Shown one piece after another: positions 15,898 through 25,208 of a stretch of 64,000 nucleotides of DNA. Position numbers and translations under genes: made by a program. This DNA comes from Allokutzneria sp. A3M-2-11 16 (lineage in GTDB: Bacteria; Actinomycetota; Actinomycetes; Mycobacteriales; Pseudonocardiaceae): NCBI RefSeq assembly GCF_024213555.1, contig NZ_JANAVO010000010.1, positions 1 to 64,000 of the forward strand, in the 5' to 3' direction. Every line of letters starts with the position of its first letter. The first letter of the stretch is position 1. The notes beneath the pieces were generated by a model. It did not search any database and was not told the origin of the DNA. It worked only from the letters and a program-made list of their open reading frames with translations.

Positions 15898-18656
15898 GCA
15901 TGACGCACCAGCAGCTCGACGAGATGATGGTGGCCGCGTGGCGGCTGCCGTTCGGCCCGTCGGCGACCGCCGCGGCCGAGGAGGTCGTCCGGCACGCCGA
16001 CGCCAACATGTGGAAGGACCTGCAGTACGCGGGCCGCATCCTGGCCACCCGCTGCTACCAGTACGGCGCGGAGCCGGGCAAGGCGTTCGTCACGTTCTCG
16101 TGGTGCCTCAACGCCTACGACCGCGGCGAGGCGGACCCACGCTTCGACCACCAGTTGTTCTGGTACTTCAAGTGGATCGTGGGATCGCTGACCACCTTCC
16201 CCGAGGTGCCGCTGGACCGGGCGCACGCGGTGCTCGACGACATGGAGCGGCGCTACAAGATCGCCGGGCACGGGATGAACCCGGTGCACCAGCGCCGCGA
16301 GATGCTGGCGCGGCACGTCGGCGACCTGGACACCGCGCGCGAGCAGTACCGGTTGTGGAACGCCAGCCCGCGTGACGAGATGTCGGACTGCGAGCGCTGC
16401 GAGCCGAGTTCGAAGGTCAACCACATGGTGCGCCTCGGCATGGACGAGGAGGCCATCGCGGTCGCGCGGCCCGGCTTGGTCAGCGACGGGGACTGCACGG
16501 AGCAGCCGCAGGGCATCCTGACCAACCTGCTGCTGCCCTACCTGCGCACCGGCAGGCTGGAGGAAGCGGTCGACGCCCACCGCAGGGCCTACCGCGCCCT
16601 CCAGCACGACCGCGGCGAGCTGCACGCGATCGGCACGCACATCCGCTTCTGCGCGTTGACCGGCAACCATTCCCGCGGCCTGGAACTGCTGGAGCGGCAC
16701 ATCGGCTGGCTGGAGGAGCCGCCGACGCCGATGGCGGAGATGTGGTTCTGCGGTTGCGCGGCGAACCTGCTCGGCCAGCTCGTCGAGGCGGGCTACGAGG
16801 ACATCACGGTGCAGCGCCAGGAGAGCGAGGTCGAGGTCCGCGACCTGCTGTCGGAGCTGGTGGACCGGGCGCGCGCCATCGCGGAGCGCTTCGACGCCCG
16901 CAACGGCACCTCCGAGCAGAGCGAGCGCGTCCGCCTCCTCATCGAGGGCGCGCCGATCGTGGAGTACCTCCCGCTGTCCGGCGTGGCCCGCCGTGCGGAG
17001 CTGCTGGAGGAGACCGAGCCCGAGCCGCTGCCGACGAGCTCTCTTGATTCCATTGTGGACCCAGCCGAGCTCGCCGACCTCGCGGAGCTGGAGTTCTTGC
17101 GGGACAACGACGATGCCTCGCTGCGCGCCTGGGAGCGCTTCGACGAGCTGTGCCCGGAACCCTCGACGCTGCTGCTCGCGCGCCGGGTGACCGGGCTCGG
17201 CGCGCACGCCGCGCGCGAAGAGCCCGAGGAGGCGGAGCGGCACTGGTTGCGCGCGTTGGAGCTGTTCACCGAGGCGGGCAACGAGGTGCTCGCGCTGTCC
17301 GTGCGCAGCCGCATCGGCATGATCCGCTGCCTGCTCGGCCGCGGCGAAGAGGGCCTGCCGATGGCCGCCGAGGCCGTGGACCGCTTGGCGGACAAGGGAG
17401 AGACCCATCAGCTCGTCCGCGCGCTGTCCCGCCTGGCGACCTGCCACCAGCTGCGCAACGAGTTCGACGAGGCGTGGGAGTTGTTGGCGCGCGCGGAAAA
17501 GCTCGCCGAGCCCGCCGGTGATCCCGAGCTGACCGCGGACATCGTCCTCGGCAAGGTCCCGTTGCTCGTGCAGCGCGGCGAGATGCCGGACGCCATGGCG
17601 ACAGCAGAGCGCGCGATCTCCTTGTACAGCGGCGTTTCCGGCACGGACCGGCTGCGCCAGGCGCAGTTCATGGCCGCCAACCTGCGCGCGGGCGCGGGCG
17701 AGTTCGACACCGCGGACGCGCTGCTCGCCGAAGCCGCGCACAGCACTTCGGCTCTGTTGCGCGCCGCGGTGCTGCACACCAGGGGCCGCGTGGCGCTGGA
17801 CCAGGACCGCTTCGGCAACGCGGTGGAGCACCTGACCGACGCGGTCGCGGTGTTCAGCAACGCCGGTGAGCCCGTGCACGCCGCCAACGTGCGCGTGGAC
17901 CTCGCCGCCGCCGCGCTGAACAACGAGCAGTTCTCCGATGCCGCAGACGCGGCCGAGGAGGCGCTGCCGGTGCTGGAGCGCTCCGGCGACGCGGAGGAGA
18001 ACTTCCGCGCGCGGTTCCTGCTCGCCAAGGCGTACGAGATGCTCGGGCAGCCCGGCCAGGCCGTCGACCTGCTCGGCCAGGTCGCGGCGCACTTCGTCAG
18101 CACGGGCAACATGCAGGGCGCGGCGCAGATGTTCACCAACGGCGGCGTGATCCTGGACCGGCTCGACCGCGACGGGGAGGCCGGGGCGCACTACGGCGCG
18201 GCGGCCGATGCCTGCAACGCGGCGGGGGACATGCAGCTGGAGGAGATCGCCAACCGCAGGGAAGCCGCGCTTTCCTGGCACTGGGCGCAGAACATGGAAC
18301 GCAGCATGGCCGAACTGTCCACAGCGGACAGTCTCGCGTCCACCCTGCCCGAAGGCGACCCGCACGCGCTCTGGCAGCGCACCCTGGTCAACTACGACGG
18401 CGCGCGGATCTTCGCCAACGTCGGCGAGTTCGGGGTCGCGCTCAACCGGACCCTGGTCGCCATCAAGGGTTTCCGCGAGCTGGGCGCGAACGTGGAGGCC
18501 ACCATCGCCGAGGTGCTGCGCGGCAGGCTGCTGGCCAACCTGGACCGCCGCGAGGAGGCGATCACCGTGCTGACCGCCGCCCTCGACGAGGTGCCGGAGG
18601 AGGCGGCGGGCCAGCGCGAGCAGATCGAGTCGCTGCTCAGCGAGCTGCGCGGCTGA
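15894..18656 (+). CDS. Large tetratricopeptide-repeat protein coupled to Hsp90
   Basis: 920 residues, almost entirely helical TPR-like repeats; clear units lie about residues 470-800, for example LRAAVLHTRGRVALDQDRFG and NFRARFLLAKAYEMLGQPGQ. No enzymatic domain, signal peptide or membrane segment is seen. The ATGA overlap with the Hsp90-family gene indicates a shared function; the known role of TPR proteins as Hsp90 co-chaperones in eukaryotes makes a bacterial partner or client adaptor plausible, but this is inference. The last 20 bp overlap the convergent hydrolase gene. Confidence 0.85.
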   Translation: MSMTHQQLDEMMVAAWRLPFGPSATAAAEEVVRHADANMWKDLQYAGRILATRCYQYGAEPGKAFVTFSWCLNAYDRGEADPRFDHQLFWYFKWIVGSLTTFPEVPLDRAHAVLDDMERRYKIAGHGMNPVHQRREMLARHVGDLDTAREQYRLWNASPRDEMSDCERCEPSSKVNHMVRLGMDEEAIAVARPGLVSDGDCTEQPQGILTNLLLPYLRTGRLEEAVDAHRRAYRALQHDRGELHAIGTHIRFCALTGNHSRGLELLERHIGWLEEPPTPMAEMWFCGCAANLLGQLVEAGYEDITVQRQESEVEVRDLLSELVDRARAIAERFDARNGTSEQSERVRLLIEGAPIVEYLPLSGVARRAELLEETEPEPLPTSSLDSIVDPAELADLAELEFLRDNDDASLRAWERFDELCPEPSTLLLARRVTGLGAHAAREEPEEAERHWLRALELFTEAGNEVLALSVRSRIGMIRCLLGRGEEGLPMAAEAVDRLADKGETHQLVRALSRLATCHQLRNEFDEAWELLARAEKLAEPAGDPELTADIVLGKVPLLVQRGEMPDAMATAERAISLYSGVSGTDRLRQAQFMAANLRAGAGEFDTADALLAEAAHSTSALLRAAVLHTRGRVALDQDRFGNAVEHLTDAVAVFSNAGEPVHAANVRVDLAAAALNNEQFSDAADAAEEALPVLERSGDAEENFRARFLLAKAYEMLGQPGQAVDLLGQVAAHFVSTGNMQGAAQMFTNGGVILDRLDRDGEAGAHYGAAADACNAAGDMQLEEIANRREAALSWHWAQNMERSMAELSTADSLASTLPEGDPHALWQRTLVNYDGARIFANVGEFGVALNRTLVAIKGFRELGANVEATIAEVLRGRLLANLDRREEAITVLTAALDEVPEEAAGQREQIESLLSELRG

Positions 18657-19434
18657 GGAACCGTTCCACGGCAAGGGCGAACCCGGCCGGGTCGTCCTGG
18701 TACAGCCAGTGACCCGTTCCGGGCAGCTCGACCAACGTGGTGTCCGGCCGCTGCCGCGCCATCCGCTCCGCCATCGCCCGCAACAGCAGCGAGCTGTTGG
18801 CGGCGCGGACGAGCAGCGCCGGGCACGTCGAGGACGTCCAGTCCTCCCACCAGCTCCCGAGGTTGCAGTGCTGCGTCGCCATCATGTCGTCGTGGTCGAA
18901 GGCCATCCGCCACTGCCCGTCCTCCTCGACGACGCTGTCCAGGAAGTAGTCGGGCGCGGGCAGGCCGAGTTCGAGGTAGGAGGCCTCCAGCTCCTCCCGG
19001 CTCGCGGCCGTGCGCGGCCACCCGCTGACGTCGACGATCGGGTTCGGCACTTCGGTCGAGTCCGTCACCGCGCCGATGTCGGCCACCGCGAGCGCGCGCA
19101 CCAGCTCCGGGTGCCGCGCCGCGAGCTGGTAGGCGTTCACCCCGCCGAGCGAGTGCCCGAGTACGATCGTCCTTTGTAGACCGAGGTGCCGGATGAACTC
19201 GGCCGTGTCCCCGACGAACTCGTCCCGCCCGAACGCCCCGCCGCGCTGCGAGAGCCCGTGCCCGCGCTGGTCGAGCGCGATCACCCGGTAGGCGGGCGCG
19301 AGGCGGCTCGCCAGATCGGCGAAGGTTCGACCTCGGCCAAAAGTCCCGTGCAGGGCCACGATCGGCTCGCCGTCGCCGCCGAAGTCCACATAGGAGAAAC
19401 GCCGCCCCCGCAAGTGCACATCCCGTTGCTCCAT
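18637..19434 (-). CDS. Alpha/beta hydrolase
   Basis: 265 residues of a soluble alpha/beta-hydrolase fold. The oxyanion region LHGTFGRG is near residue 29, the nucleophile elbow is GHSLGG near 93, and the catalytic His lies in GTGHWLY near 242. Substrate unknown; it resembles small esterases, epoxide-hydrolase-like and lactonase enzymes. The start ATG at 19434 has TAGGTT ending 6 nt upstream (19441-19446 on the minus strand) and no Shine-Dalgarno, so a leaderless transcript is likely. Confidence 0.85.
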   Translation of the reverse strand: MEQRDVHLRGRRFSYVDFGGDGEPIVALHGTFGRGRTFADLASRLAPAYRVIALDQRGHGLSQRGGAFGRDEFVGDTAEFIRHLGLQRTIVLGHSLGGVNAYQLAARHPELVRALAVADIGAVTDSTEVPNPIVDVSGWPRTAASREELEASYLELGLPAPDYFLDSVVEEDGQWRMAFDHDDMMATQHCNLGSWWEDWTSSTCPALLVRAANSSLLLRAMAERMARQRPDTTLVELPGTGHWLYQDDPAGFALAVERFLSRAAR

Positions 19435-19572
19435 CCCGACAACCTAACCCGGAGCACAACCGACTAGCCCGTGTCCCGCAAGCCCCGCCCGCACTCCGCA
19501 CACCAGGTAAACTCTTCCCATGCCCTACACCCGCCCGCACACCCCAACCCCCGCGGGCGCCGTCTAGAGAAC

Positions 19573-19635
19573 CCCGTTTCGTACTCATAGCGGGAAAAAG
19601 AGCGCTCCAAAATCCCGACAAGAGTACGAAACGGG
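19573..19635. repeat. Dispersed 63-bp inverted-repeat element B, copy 1
   Basis: Identical 14-bp ends CCCGTTTCGTACTC and GAGTACGAAACGGG flank a 35-bp centre with the palindrome GAGCGCTC and a nested CGGGA/TCCCG pairing. The left flank is C-rich and the right flank G-rich. It lies in the 268-bp gap upstream of the hydrolase and downstream of the immunity gene. Confidence 0.92.
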
Positions 19636-19702
19636 ATTTTGGGCTGCGCTGGTGACGGTTCGGGGGGTGTCACGATCGCTGGGGCCACGTGCAGGAGACG
19701 GC

Positions 19703-20179
19703 CTAGTCGAAGGTGTGCGTCTCGCGGCGGTACGGGATGTCGACCAGGGCGAGGCGGTGGGGCGGCCAGATGTCGTCCTGCTCGTTGACCGTCAGTTCAC
19801 CGTCGCGGCGCAACAGCCAGATGGTTTCTGTCTCGCGGTGCAGGACCGCGTCGCCGGGCACCCGCTTCAGCACGCCCACCGTCAACGCGACAACGTCATC
19901 CTGCTGGTAGTGCACTGGATTTGATGTGTTGATCTGAAACTCCACTGATGAGGTGGGGGCGAACCCAAGATCGTCCGCGACCACGTCGTACGGCGCTTCC
20001 AAGGGCTCCATGACCTGCACCACGGAGCCGCCCTTGGCCAGCGCGCCGTCGCCGAGGATCTGCTCAAGGGTGACGGCGTCGCTGAACAGAGCAGCCTGAC
20101 GACCGGCCTCGCGAACAGCATGCGCCACCTCGCCCGGTGACAGCTGTGTCGCGATTTCAAGACTGTAGGAGATGGCCAT
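19703..20179 (-). CDS. SitI3-like immunity protein
   Basis: 158 residues opening MAISYSLEIATQLSPGEVAH, which matches my recollection of the SitI3 family of immunity proteins, named from the Myxococcus SitA3/SitI3 toxin system. It has no signal peptide, as expected for a cytoplasmic inhibitor. It starts 20 bp after the toxin gene stops, on the same strand, with a GAGGAA ribosome-binding site in that gap. Role as cognate immunity for the nuclease next door is inferred from order, spacing and family. Confidence 0.75.
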   Translation of the reverse strand: MAISYSLEIATQLSPGEVAHAVREAGRQAALFSDAVTLEQILGDGALAKGGSVVQVMEPLEAPYDVVADDLGFAPTSSVEFQINTSNPVHYQQDDVVALTVGVLKRVPGDAVLHRETETIWLLRRDGELTVNEQDDIWPPHRLALVDIPYRRETHTFD

Positions 20180-20199
20180 TCGTTCCTCGCTCGACCCGG

Positions 20200-20952
20200 T
20201 TACGGAAAGAAGTCAATCACGGTGTCGTTCTTGTCGATCACGATGACCTCGCGGAGCCCTGGGATCGGCCAGTCGGTCAGCTGGGACCTCATCGTGGCCA
20301 GGTCGATCGCGCTGTCGTGGACGTTGAGCACGATCCGGTCGGCCTGCTTCTTCGCCACCTTCTTGGCCATCTGCTGGGCGATGTTGCGCGCTACGTCTGT
20401 CGAAGGTGCGTAGTTGTCGAAGATCCTGCCCTCGACGCGGAAGTCCGGTCTCCTGCGTCCTGGTACCTGTGGTCGCTGTTCGACCAGGTAGCCCTGCCTG
20501 GCCAGGATGGCCGCAGACTCGTTCTCCCGAGTGATCCCGCGTACGGTCTCCGCTTCGTCATCGGGGAAGATCCGGGCCGGGTGCCCGCTGGGCTTCGCGT
20601 TCGGGTAGGGGGACCGGGACGGCCTGGTATGCGGTGTGTCCGGGGCGGTCGGGCGGTCGACCGCCTGAACGGGTGGCGCGGTGGCCGAGGCGATGCCGAG
20701 GATGTCGGTGCAGTACGACTCGATCCACGCCGCGGCCTCGCGGAGCCGCCGAGCCGAGGTGGTCGCGGTAGACGCGGCTTCCCGCAGCGCCTTCGCACTG
20801 TCGGTCAAGGACGTGTCGTTGCTGCCCCGCTGAGCGGCGAGAAGGTGACCGGCGGCGGCCTCGGCATCGGTCGAGGCGCGGTGCAGCAGGTCGACGGGCA
20901 CGCGCGCCGCGATCCCCCGCAGCCGCGCGGCCAAAGCTCGACTCAAGGACAC
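20200..20952 (-). CDS. Polymorphic toxin with CdiA-type tRNA nuclease C-terminal domain
   Basis: 250 residues. The C-terminal about 115 residues match the CdiA-CT tRNase fold as I recall it: ENESAAILARQGYLVEQRPQ, a PDFRVEGRIFDNYAPS core with the expected Asp and Lys/Glu residues, QADRIVLNVHDS, and WPIPGLREVIVIDKND. Characterised homologues cleave tRNA in neighbouring cells. The N-terminal about 90 residues are an Ala-rich helical domain with no signal peptide, followed by a Pro-rich linker, so delivery is unknown (a type VII-like route is possible). The immunity gene is immediately downstream and the Hen1-Pnkp RNA-repair operon immediately upstream. Confidence 0.8.
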   Translation of the reverse strand: MSLSRALAARLRGIAARVPVDLLHRASTDAEAAAGHLLAAQRGSNDTSLTDSAKALREAASTATTSARRLREAAAWIESYCTDILGIASATAPPVQAVDRPTAPDTPHTRPSRSPYPNAKPSGHPARIFPDDEAETVRGITRENESAAILARQGYLVEQRPQVPGRRRPDFRVEGRIFDNYAPSTDVARNIAQQMAKKVAKKQADRIVLNVHDSAIDLATMRSQLTDWPIPGLREVIVIDKNDTVIDFFP

Positions 20953-21021
20953 CCCAACACCCCCGCCGAGGACCGTAGATGATCATTGGCGCCGCGAGGG
21001 TGTCGATGCAGGCAACTGCCC

Positions 21022-21053
21022 GAGGGCCCTACCGGAAACCCGGCAGGGCCCTC
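21022..21053. terminator. Hairpin between pnkp and toxin
   Basis: GAGGGCCCT at 21022-21030 pairs with AGGGCCCTC at 21045-21053, with an inner CCGG/CCGG extension. It starts 13 bp beyond the pnkp stop at 21066 and before the toxin start at 20952. No T-tract, so it may end or attenuate RNA-repair transcription before the toxin. Confidence 0.6.
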
Positions 21054-21065
21054 TGCGGACAACTT

Positions 21066-23618
21066 CTACAAACGCGGGTCCACCGGCTCGGACTCCAGCG
21101 CCAGCGTCGCGAACACCGGCTCGTGCACGCGCCACAACGGCTCGCCCCGCACGGCACGATCGAGTGACTCCAAGCCCAGCGCGTACTCACGCAGAGCCAT
21201 GGATCGCTTGTGCCCCAAGCGTCGTTCGCGCAGCCGCGACAGGTTGGCCTCTTCGGTGTAGTCGGGCCCGTAGATGATCCGGAGGTACTCGCGCCCGCGA
21301 ACCTTGATGCCGGGCTGCGCAAGGCCACGCTGAGCGCGGCTGAGGTTCGCGTGCGGCTTGACGACCATGCCCTCGCCGCCCGCGGCCGTCATCGACTCCC
21401 ACCACTCGATCCCGGCCGCGATCGACTCCGGGTCGGTCGTGTCGACGAGCAGGCGACCCGTGCGCCGCACCAACTTCGAGTCGGCCTCAACCAGGCGGTC
21501 GGCCACCGCCAGGTGCCACGAGTGGTCGTGGTGCTGGTACGTCGAACCCTCCGTCGCGAGCACCTGGAACGGCGCGAGCGAGATGCCGTCGAGGCCCGAA
21601 GTCGGCCAGCAGTACTGTCGATACGACTTGGTGAACGCCTCCGCATTAGCAGCCCGTGATGAGGTCCGCGACAGCAGCGAAGCCACATCGACACCGCGCG
21701 CCGCAGCACTCTCCAAAGTGGACACTGCGACGGGGAGTGCCGTGCGCGCCGCAGCACCGACAGCCGCGTACTGGTTGCGCAGCAGGTCTTCTGCCTTGGC
21801 AGACCACGGAAGAAGCTCGCAGTCCAGCATCAGCCAGCCGGTGTCCAGCTCCTCCCACAACCCCGCGGCCGTCACCGCCGTGCGCAGCCGCGCCAGCAAC
21901 TCCTCGGTCAGGTCGCCGTCGAAGAACGGCCGTCCCGTGCGCGTGTAGATCGCACCGGTCGCCCCATTCGTCGCGCCGAACCTAGACGCGGCAACGGATT
22001 CGTCGCGGCACACGACGACGACCGCGCGCGAGCCCATGTGCTTCTCCTCGCAGATGACCTGCGCGATGCCGTCCGCCCGGTAGCTGTCGAACGCCTCAGT
22101 CGGGTGCTCCAGAACTCCTGGCAGTGCGGACGTCGCGCTCGGCGCCATGGTCGGCGGCAGGTAGAGCAGCCACCGAGGTTCCATGGCGAAGCGGCTCATC
22201 ACCTCAAGGGCTCCGGCCGCGCTCTCCTCGCTGATGCTGATCCGGCCGTGGTGCGCGGTCTCCACCACGCGCTTGCCGAGCACATCGGTGACGTCCAACG
22301 CGTCAGGATCACGACGCTGAGGAGCAACCTCCACTGTGGACGACGGGAAGGGCTTCGTCGGCTCGTACCAGACCTTCTCGGCGGGAACGGAGACGACTTC
22401 CTTCTCCGGGTAGCGCAGCGCGGTGAGCTTGCCGCCGAACACGCAGCCCGTGTCGAGGCACATGGTGTTGTTGATCCACTCGACCTCGGGCGTCGGCACG
22501 TGTCCATAGAGGACCATCGCCTTGCCCCGGTAGTCGACCGCCCACGGGTACCGCACCGGCAGGCCGAACTCGTCGGTCTCGCCGGTGGAATCCCCGTACA
22601 GCGCGAAACTGCGCACCCGCCCGGACGCCCGGCCGTGGTAGGACTCCTTCAGCCCGGCGTGGGCCACGACGAGCTTTCCGCCGTCCAGCACCAGGTGCGA
22701 GACCAGTCCGTAGCAGAACTCCTGGACCTCCTTGCGGAACTCCTCGCTCTCCCGGCCCAGCTGCTCCAAGGTCTCGGCGAGCCCGTGCGTCACCTGGACG
22801 TTGCGGCCCTGCAAAGCGCGCACGAGTTTGTTCTCGTGGTTGCCCGGCACGGCGAACGCGTGCCCCGCGCCGACCATGCCCATCACCAAGCGCAGTACAC
22901 CTGGAGAATCGGGGCCGCGGTCGACCAGGTCGCCGACGAACACCGCGCGCCGCGACGGGTGCGCGGCGTCGACGGCCCGTCCGGACTCGTCCCTGGCGAT
23001 CGTGTAGCCCAGCGACACCAACAGGGTTTCCAGCTCCGCGCGGCAACCGTGGATGTCGCCGATCACGTCGAACGGGCCGGTCTCGTGCTTGTAGTCGTTG
23101 AGCAGGCGCTCGCGGACGATCTTCGCCTCCGCGACCTCCTCCTCGCTGTGCAGCACGTGGACCTTGCGGAAGCCCTCCTTCTGCAGGAAGCGCAGCGACC
23201 GCCGCAGCTGTCCGCGCTGACGCCGCACCACGTGCTCGCCGAAGTCCCGGTCCGGCCGCGACGCGTTGCGGTCGTGGCACACCTTCTCCGGCAGGTCGAG
23301 CACGATCGCGACCGGCAGCACGTCGTGCGCTCGGGCCAGCTCGACCAGCTTCTTGCGCGACTCCGGCTGCACGTTCGTCGCGTCGATCACCGTCAGCCGC
23401 CCCGCCGTGAGCCGCTTGCCCACGATGAAGTTCAGGACGTCGAAGGCGTCACCGCTGGCCGACTGGTCGTTCTCGTCATCGGCGACCAGACCGCGGCAGA
23501 AGTCGCTGGAGATCACCTCGAACCGGCCGAAGTGCTCCCGCGCGAACGTCGACTTGCCGGACCCGGAGGCGCCGACGAGCACCACCAGGCACAGCTCGGG
23601 AACCTCAAGAGTGCTCAT
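21066..23618 (-). CDS. pnkp: Polynucleotide kinase-phosphatase-ligase (bacterial RNA repair)
   Basis: 850 residues with all three Pnkp modules in order. The 5'-kinase has P-loop GASGSGKST at 16-24. The 2',3'-phosphatase (metallophosphoesterase) has DIHGCRAEL, GDLVDRGPDSP and GNHENK between about residues 185 and 270. The C-terminal nucleotidyltransferase has EEKHMGSRA near 495 with the adenylated Lys. Family knowledge: Pnkp heals broken RNA ends and, with Hen1, seals and methylates tRNA cut by ribotoxins. The ATG overlaps the end of hen1 by 4 bp. Confidence 0.93.
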   Translation of the reverse strand: MSTLEVPELCLVVLVGASGSGKSTFAREHFGRFEVISSDFCRGLVADDENDQSASGDAFDVLNFIVGKRLTAGRLTVIDATNVQPESRKKLVELARAHDVLPVAIVLDLPEKVCHDRNASRPDRDFGEHVVRRQRGQLRRSLRFLQKEGFRKVHVLHSEEEVAEAKIVRERLLNDYKHETGPFDVIGDIHGCRAELETLLVSLGYTIARDESGRAVDAAHPSRRAVFVGDLVDRGPDSPGVLRLVMGMVGAGHAFAVPGNHENKLVRALQGRNVQVTHGLAETLEQLGRESEEFRKEVQEFCYGLVSHLVLDGGKLVVAHAGLKESYHGRASGRVRSFALYGDSTGETDEFGLPVRYPWAVDYRGKAMVLYGHVPTPEVEWINNTMCLDTGCVFGGKLTALRYPEKEVVSVPAEKVWYEPTKPFPSSTVEVAPQRRDPDALDVTDVLGKRVVETAHHGRISISEESAAGALEVMSRFAMEPRWLLYLPPTMAPSATSALPGVLEHPTEAFDSYRADGIAQVICEEKHMGSRAVVVVCRDESVAASRFGATNGATGAIYTRTGRPFFDGDLTEELLARLRTAVTAAGLWEELDTGWLMLDCELLPWSAKAEDLLRNQYAAVGAAARTALPVAVSTLESAAARGVDVASLLSRTSSRAANAEAFTKSYRQYCWPTSGLDGISLAPFQVLATEGSTYQHHDHSWHLAVADRLVEADSKLVRRTGRLLVDTTDPESIAAGIEWWESMTAAGGEGMVVKPHANLSRAQRGLAQPGIKVRGREYLRIIYGPDYTEEANLSRLRERRLGHKRSMALREYALGLESLDRAVRGEPLWRVHEPVFATLALESEPVDPRL

Positions 23619-25054
23619 TTTTCCACCCCCACAGTGTCAATGCTCGACCCCGCAAGCGGGTCTTCGGCGGAAAACACGGCCATCTGCGTCGGCGAACCCA
23701 ACGAAGGGTCCTCGGGCCCCACGGGCAAATACCTGACGCCGTAGCCGTGCGCTGTCGCCACCCCGGACGCCCAGGCGCGGAACTCCTCGCGGGTCCACTC
23801 GAACCGGTGATCGCGGTGCCGCATCGTCCCGGCGGGCAGGTCCTCGTACAGCACGTTGTACTCGACGTTCGGCGTCGTCACGATCACCGTGTTCGGGCGC
23901 GCGTGCCCGAACACCGTCGCGGCGAGCGCGGGGAGCCTCGGCGGGTCGACGTGCTCGACGACCTCCATCAGCACCACGGCGTCGTAGCCGCACAGCCGCT
24001 CGTCGCGATAGGTCAGCGAGGACTGGACCAGCGTCAGCCGTTCGCGCTGCCGGTCCGGCATGCGGTCCAGCCGCAGCTTCCGGACAGCGATCTGCAGCGC
24101 GCGGTGCGAGACGTCCACGCCGAGCACCTCGCGGAAAGACGCGTCCGCCACGAGGTCCCGCAGCAGCGCGCCCTCACCACAGCCCAGGTCGACGACCCGC
24201 GCGGCTCCGGCCGCCCGCAACGCCGCCAGCACGGCACCGCGCCGCTGCTGGGCGAGCGAGACCTTGCGCTCCGGCGGCTCAGCCTCAGAAACGGCGTTGT
24301 CCAGCGCCTCCGGCTCGGCGTCGTCGACCTCGGCGAGCCGCCCGGTCGCGGTGATCACCAGCTCCCGGCGGTGCGCGAGGTACCGCCGCGTGATCAGCTC
24401 GCGGTCGGGGTGCGTGGCCAGCCAGCCCTCGCCCGCGCGGATCAGCTTGTCCACCTCGTCGGTGCTCACCCAGTAGTGCTTGGTGTTGTCCAGGACGGGA
24501 AGCAGGACGTAGAGGTGGTTCAGCGCCTCCGCGAGCCGGATCTCGGCCGTGAGCCGGAGATCGACGTAGCGCGAGTCACCCCACTCCGGGACCTCGGGGT
24601 CCAACGGCACCGGTCGCGCGTCGACGGTCCAGCCCATCGGCTCGAACACCCGGCGAGCCACCTCCGCGCCACCGCGGCACGGCAGCACGGGAATCCTGAT
24701 CTCCAAAGGAAGTGGTTGCCCTGGCAGCTTCGGACGCGCCTTGCACTGCCCGGACATCGCCGTCCGGAAGACCTTGCCCATGGCCACCGCCAGCATCGAC
24801 GACGCGGCGTAGGGCCGGTCGTTGACGTACTGGGTCAGCGAGAAACCGTCGCTGGGGCGACGGCCGCGCACCAGCGCGACCGGGTCCACCTCCAGCAGGA
24901 GGGCGGCGGTGCAACGCCGCTCGGTGGCCTCTGGGTAGAAGACGTGGGCGGAGCCGCCGGACACGGCGAAGGACTGGGCCTTCTCAGGATGCTTGTGCAG
25001 CAGGAAGCCCAGGTCGCTCGCGTGCTCGGCAGTGGAGGAGATCGTCAGCAACAC
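23615..25054 (-). CDS. hen1: 3' terminal RNA ribose 2'-O-methyltransferase Hen1
   Basis: 479 residues. The N-terminal half is the Hen1 domain that activates the Pnkp ligase; the C-terminal half is a SAM methyltransferase with VVDLGCGEGALLRDL, the metal-binding EVVEH motif and the TTPNVEYN segment. It methylates the ribose 2'-OH at the repair junction so the same toxin cannot cut again (established for bacterial Pnkp/Hen1). GTG start at 25054; first gene of the two-gene operon with pnkp. It is divergent from the SsgA-like gene. Confidence 0.93.
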   Translation of the reverse strand: MLLTISSTAEHASDLGFLLHKHPEKAQSFAVSGGSAHVFYPEATERRCTAALLLEVDPVALVRGRRPSDGFSLTQYVNDRPYAASSMLAVAMGKVFRTAMSGQCKARPKLPGQPLPLEIRIPVLPCRGGAEVARRVFEPMGWTVDARPVPLDPEVPEWGDSRYVDLRLTAEIRLAEALNHLYVLLPVLDNTKHYWVSTDEVDKLIRAGEGWLATHPDRELITRRYLAHRRELVITATGRLAEVDDAEPEALDNAVSEAEPPERKVSLAQQRRGAVLAALRAAGAARVVDLGCGEGALLRDLVADASFREVLGVDVSHRALQIAVRKLRLDRMPDRQRERLTLVQSSLTYRDERLCGYDAVVLMEVVEHVDPPRLPALAATVFGHARPNTVIVTTPNVEYNVLYEDLPAGTMRHRDHRFEWTREEFRAWASGVATAHGYGVRYLPVGPEDPSLGSPTQMAVFSAEDPLAGSSIDTVGVEK

Positions 25055-25208
25055 CGCCGCAGTCTGTCACCCGGCCCGGTGACCGCGGAGCCGATTTTCC
25101 GGCTCCGCTCGCACGATCGGGTGTGACGTGGACCGAATCGCGTCAGAGCCCGCCGGACCGGTCGTCACCCCTGTGCCGCATCTCCAGGCGAGGGAAGGGA
25201 CGAGGGCC

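Noticed and set aside
15345-18674. 1109-residue minus-strand open frame
   Set aside because: Shadow of the TPR gene caused by high GC; no recognisable motifs.
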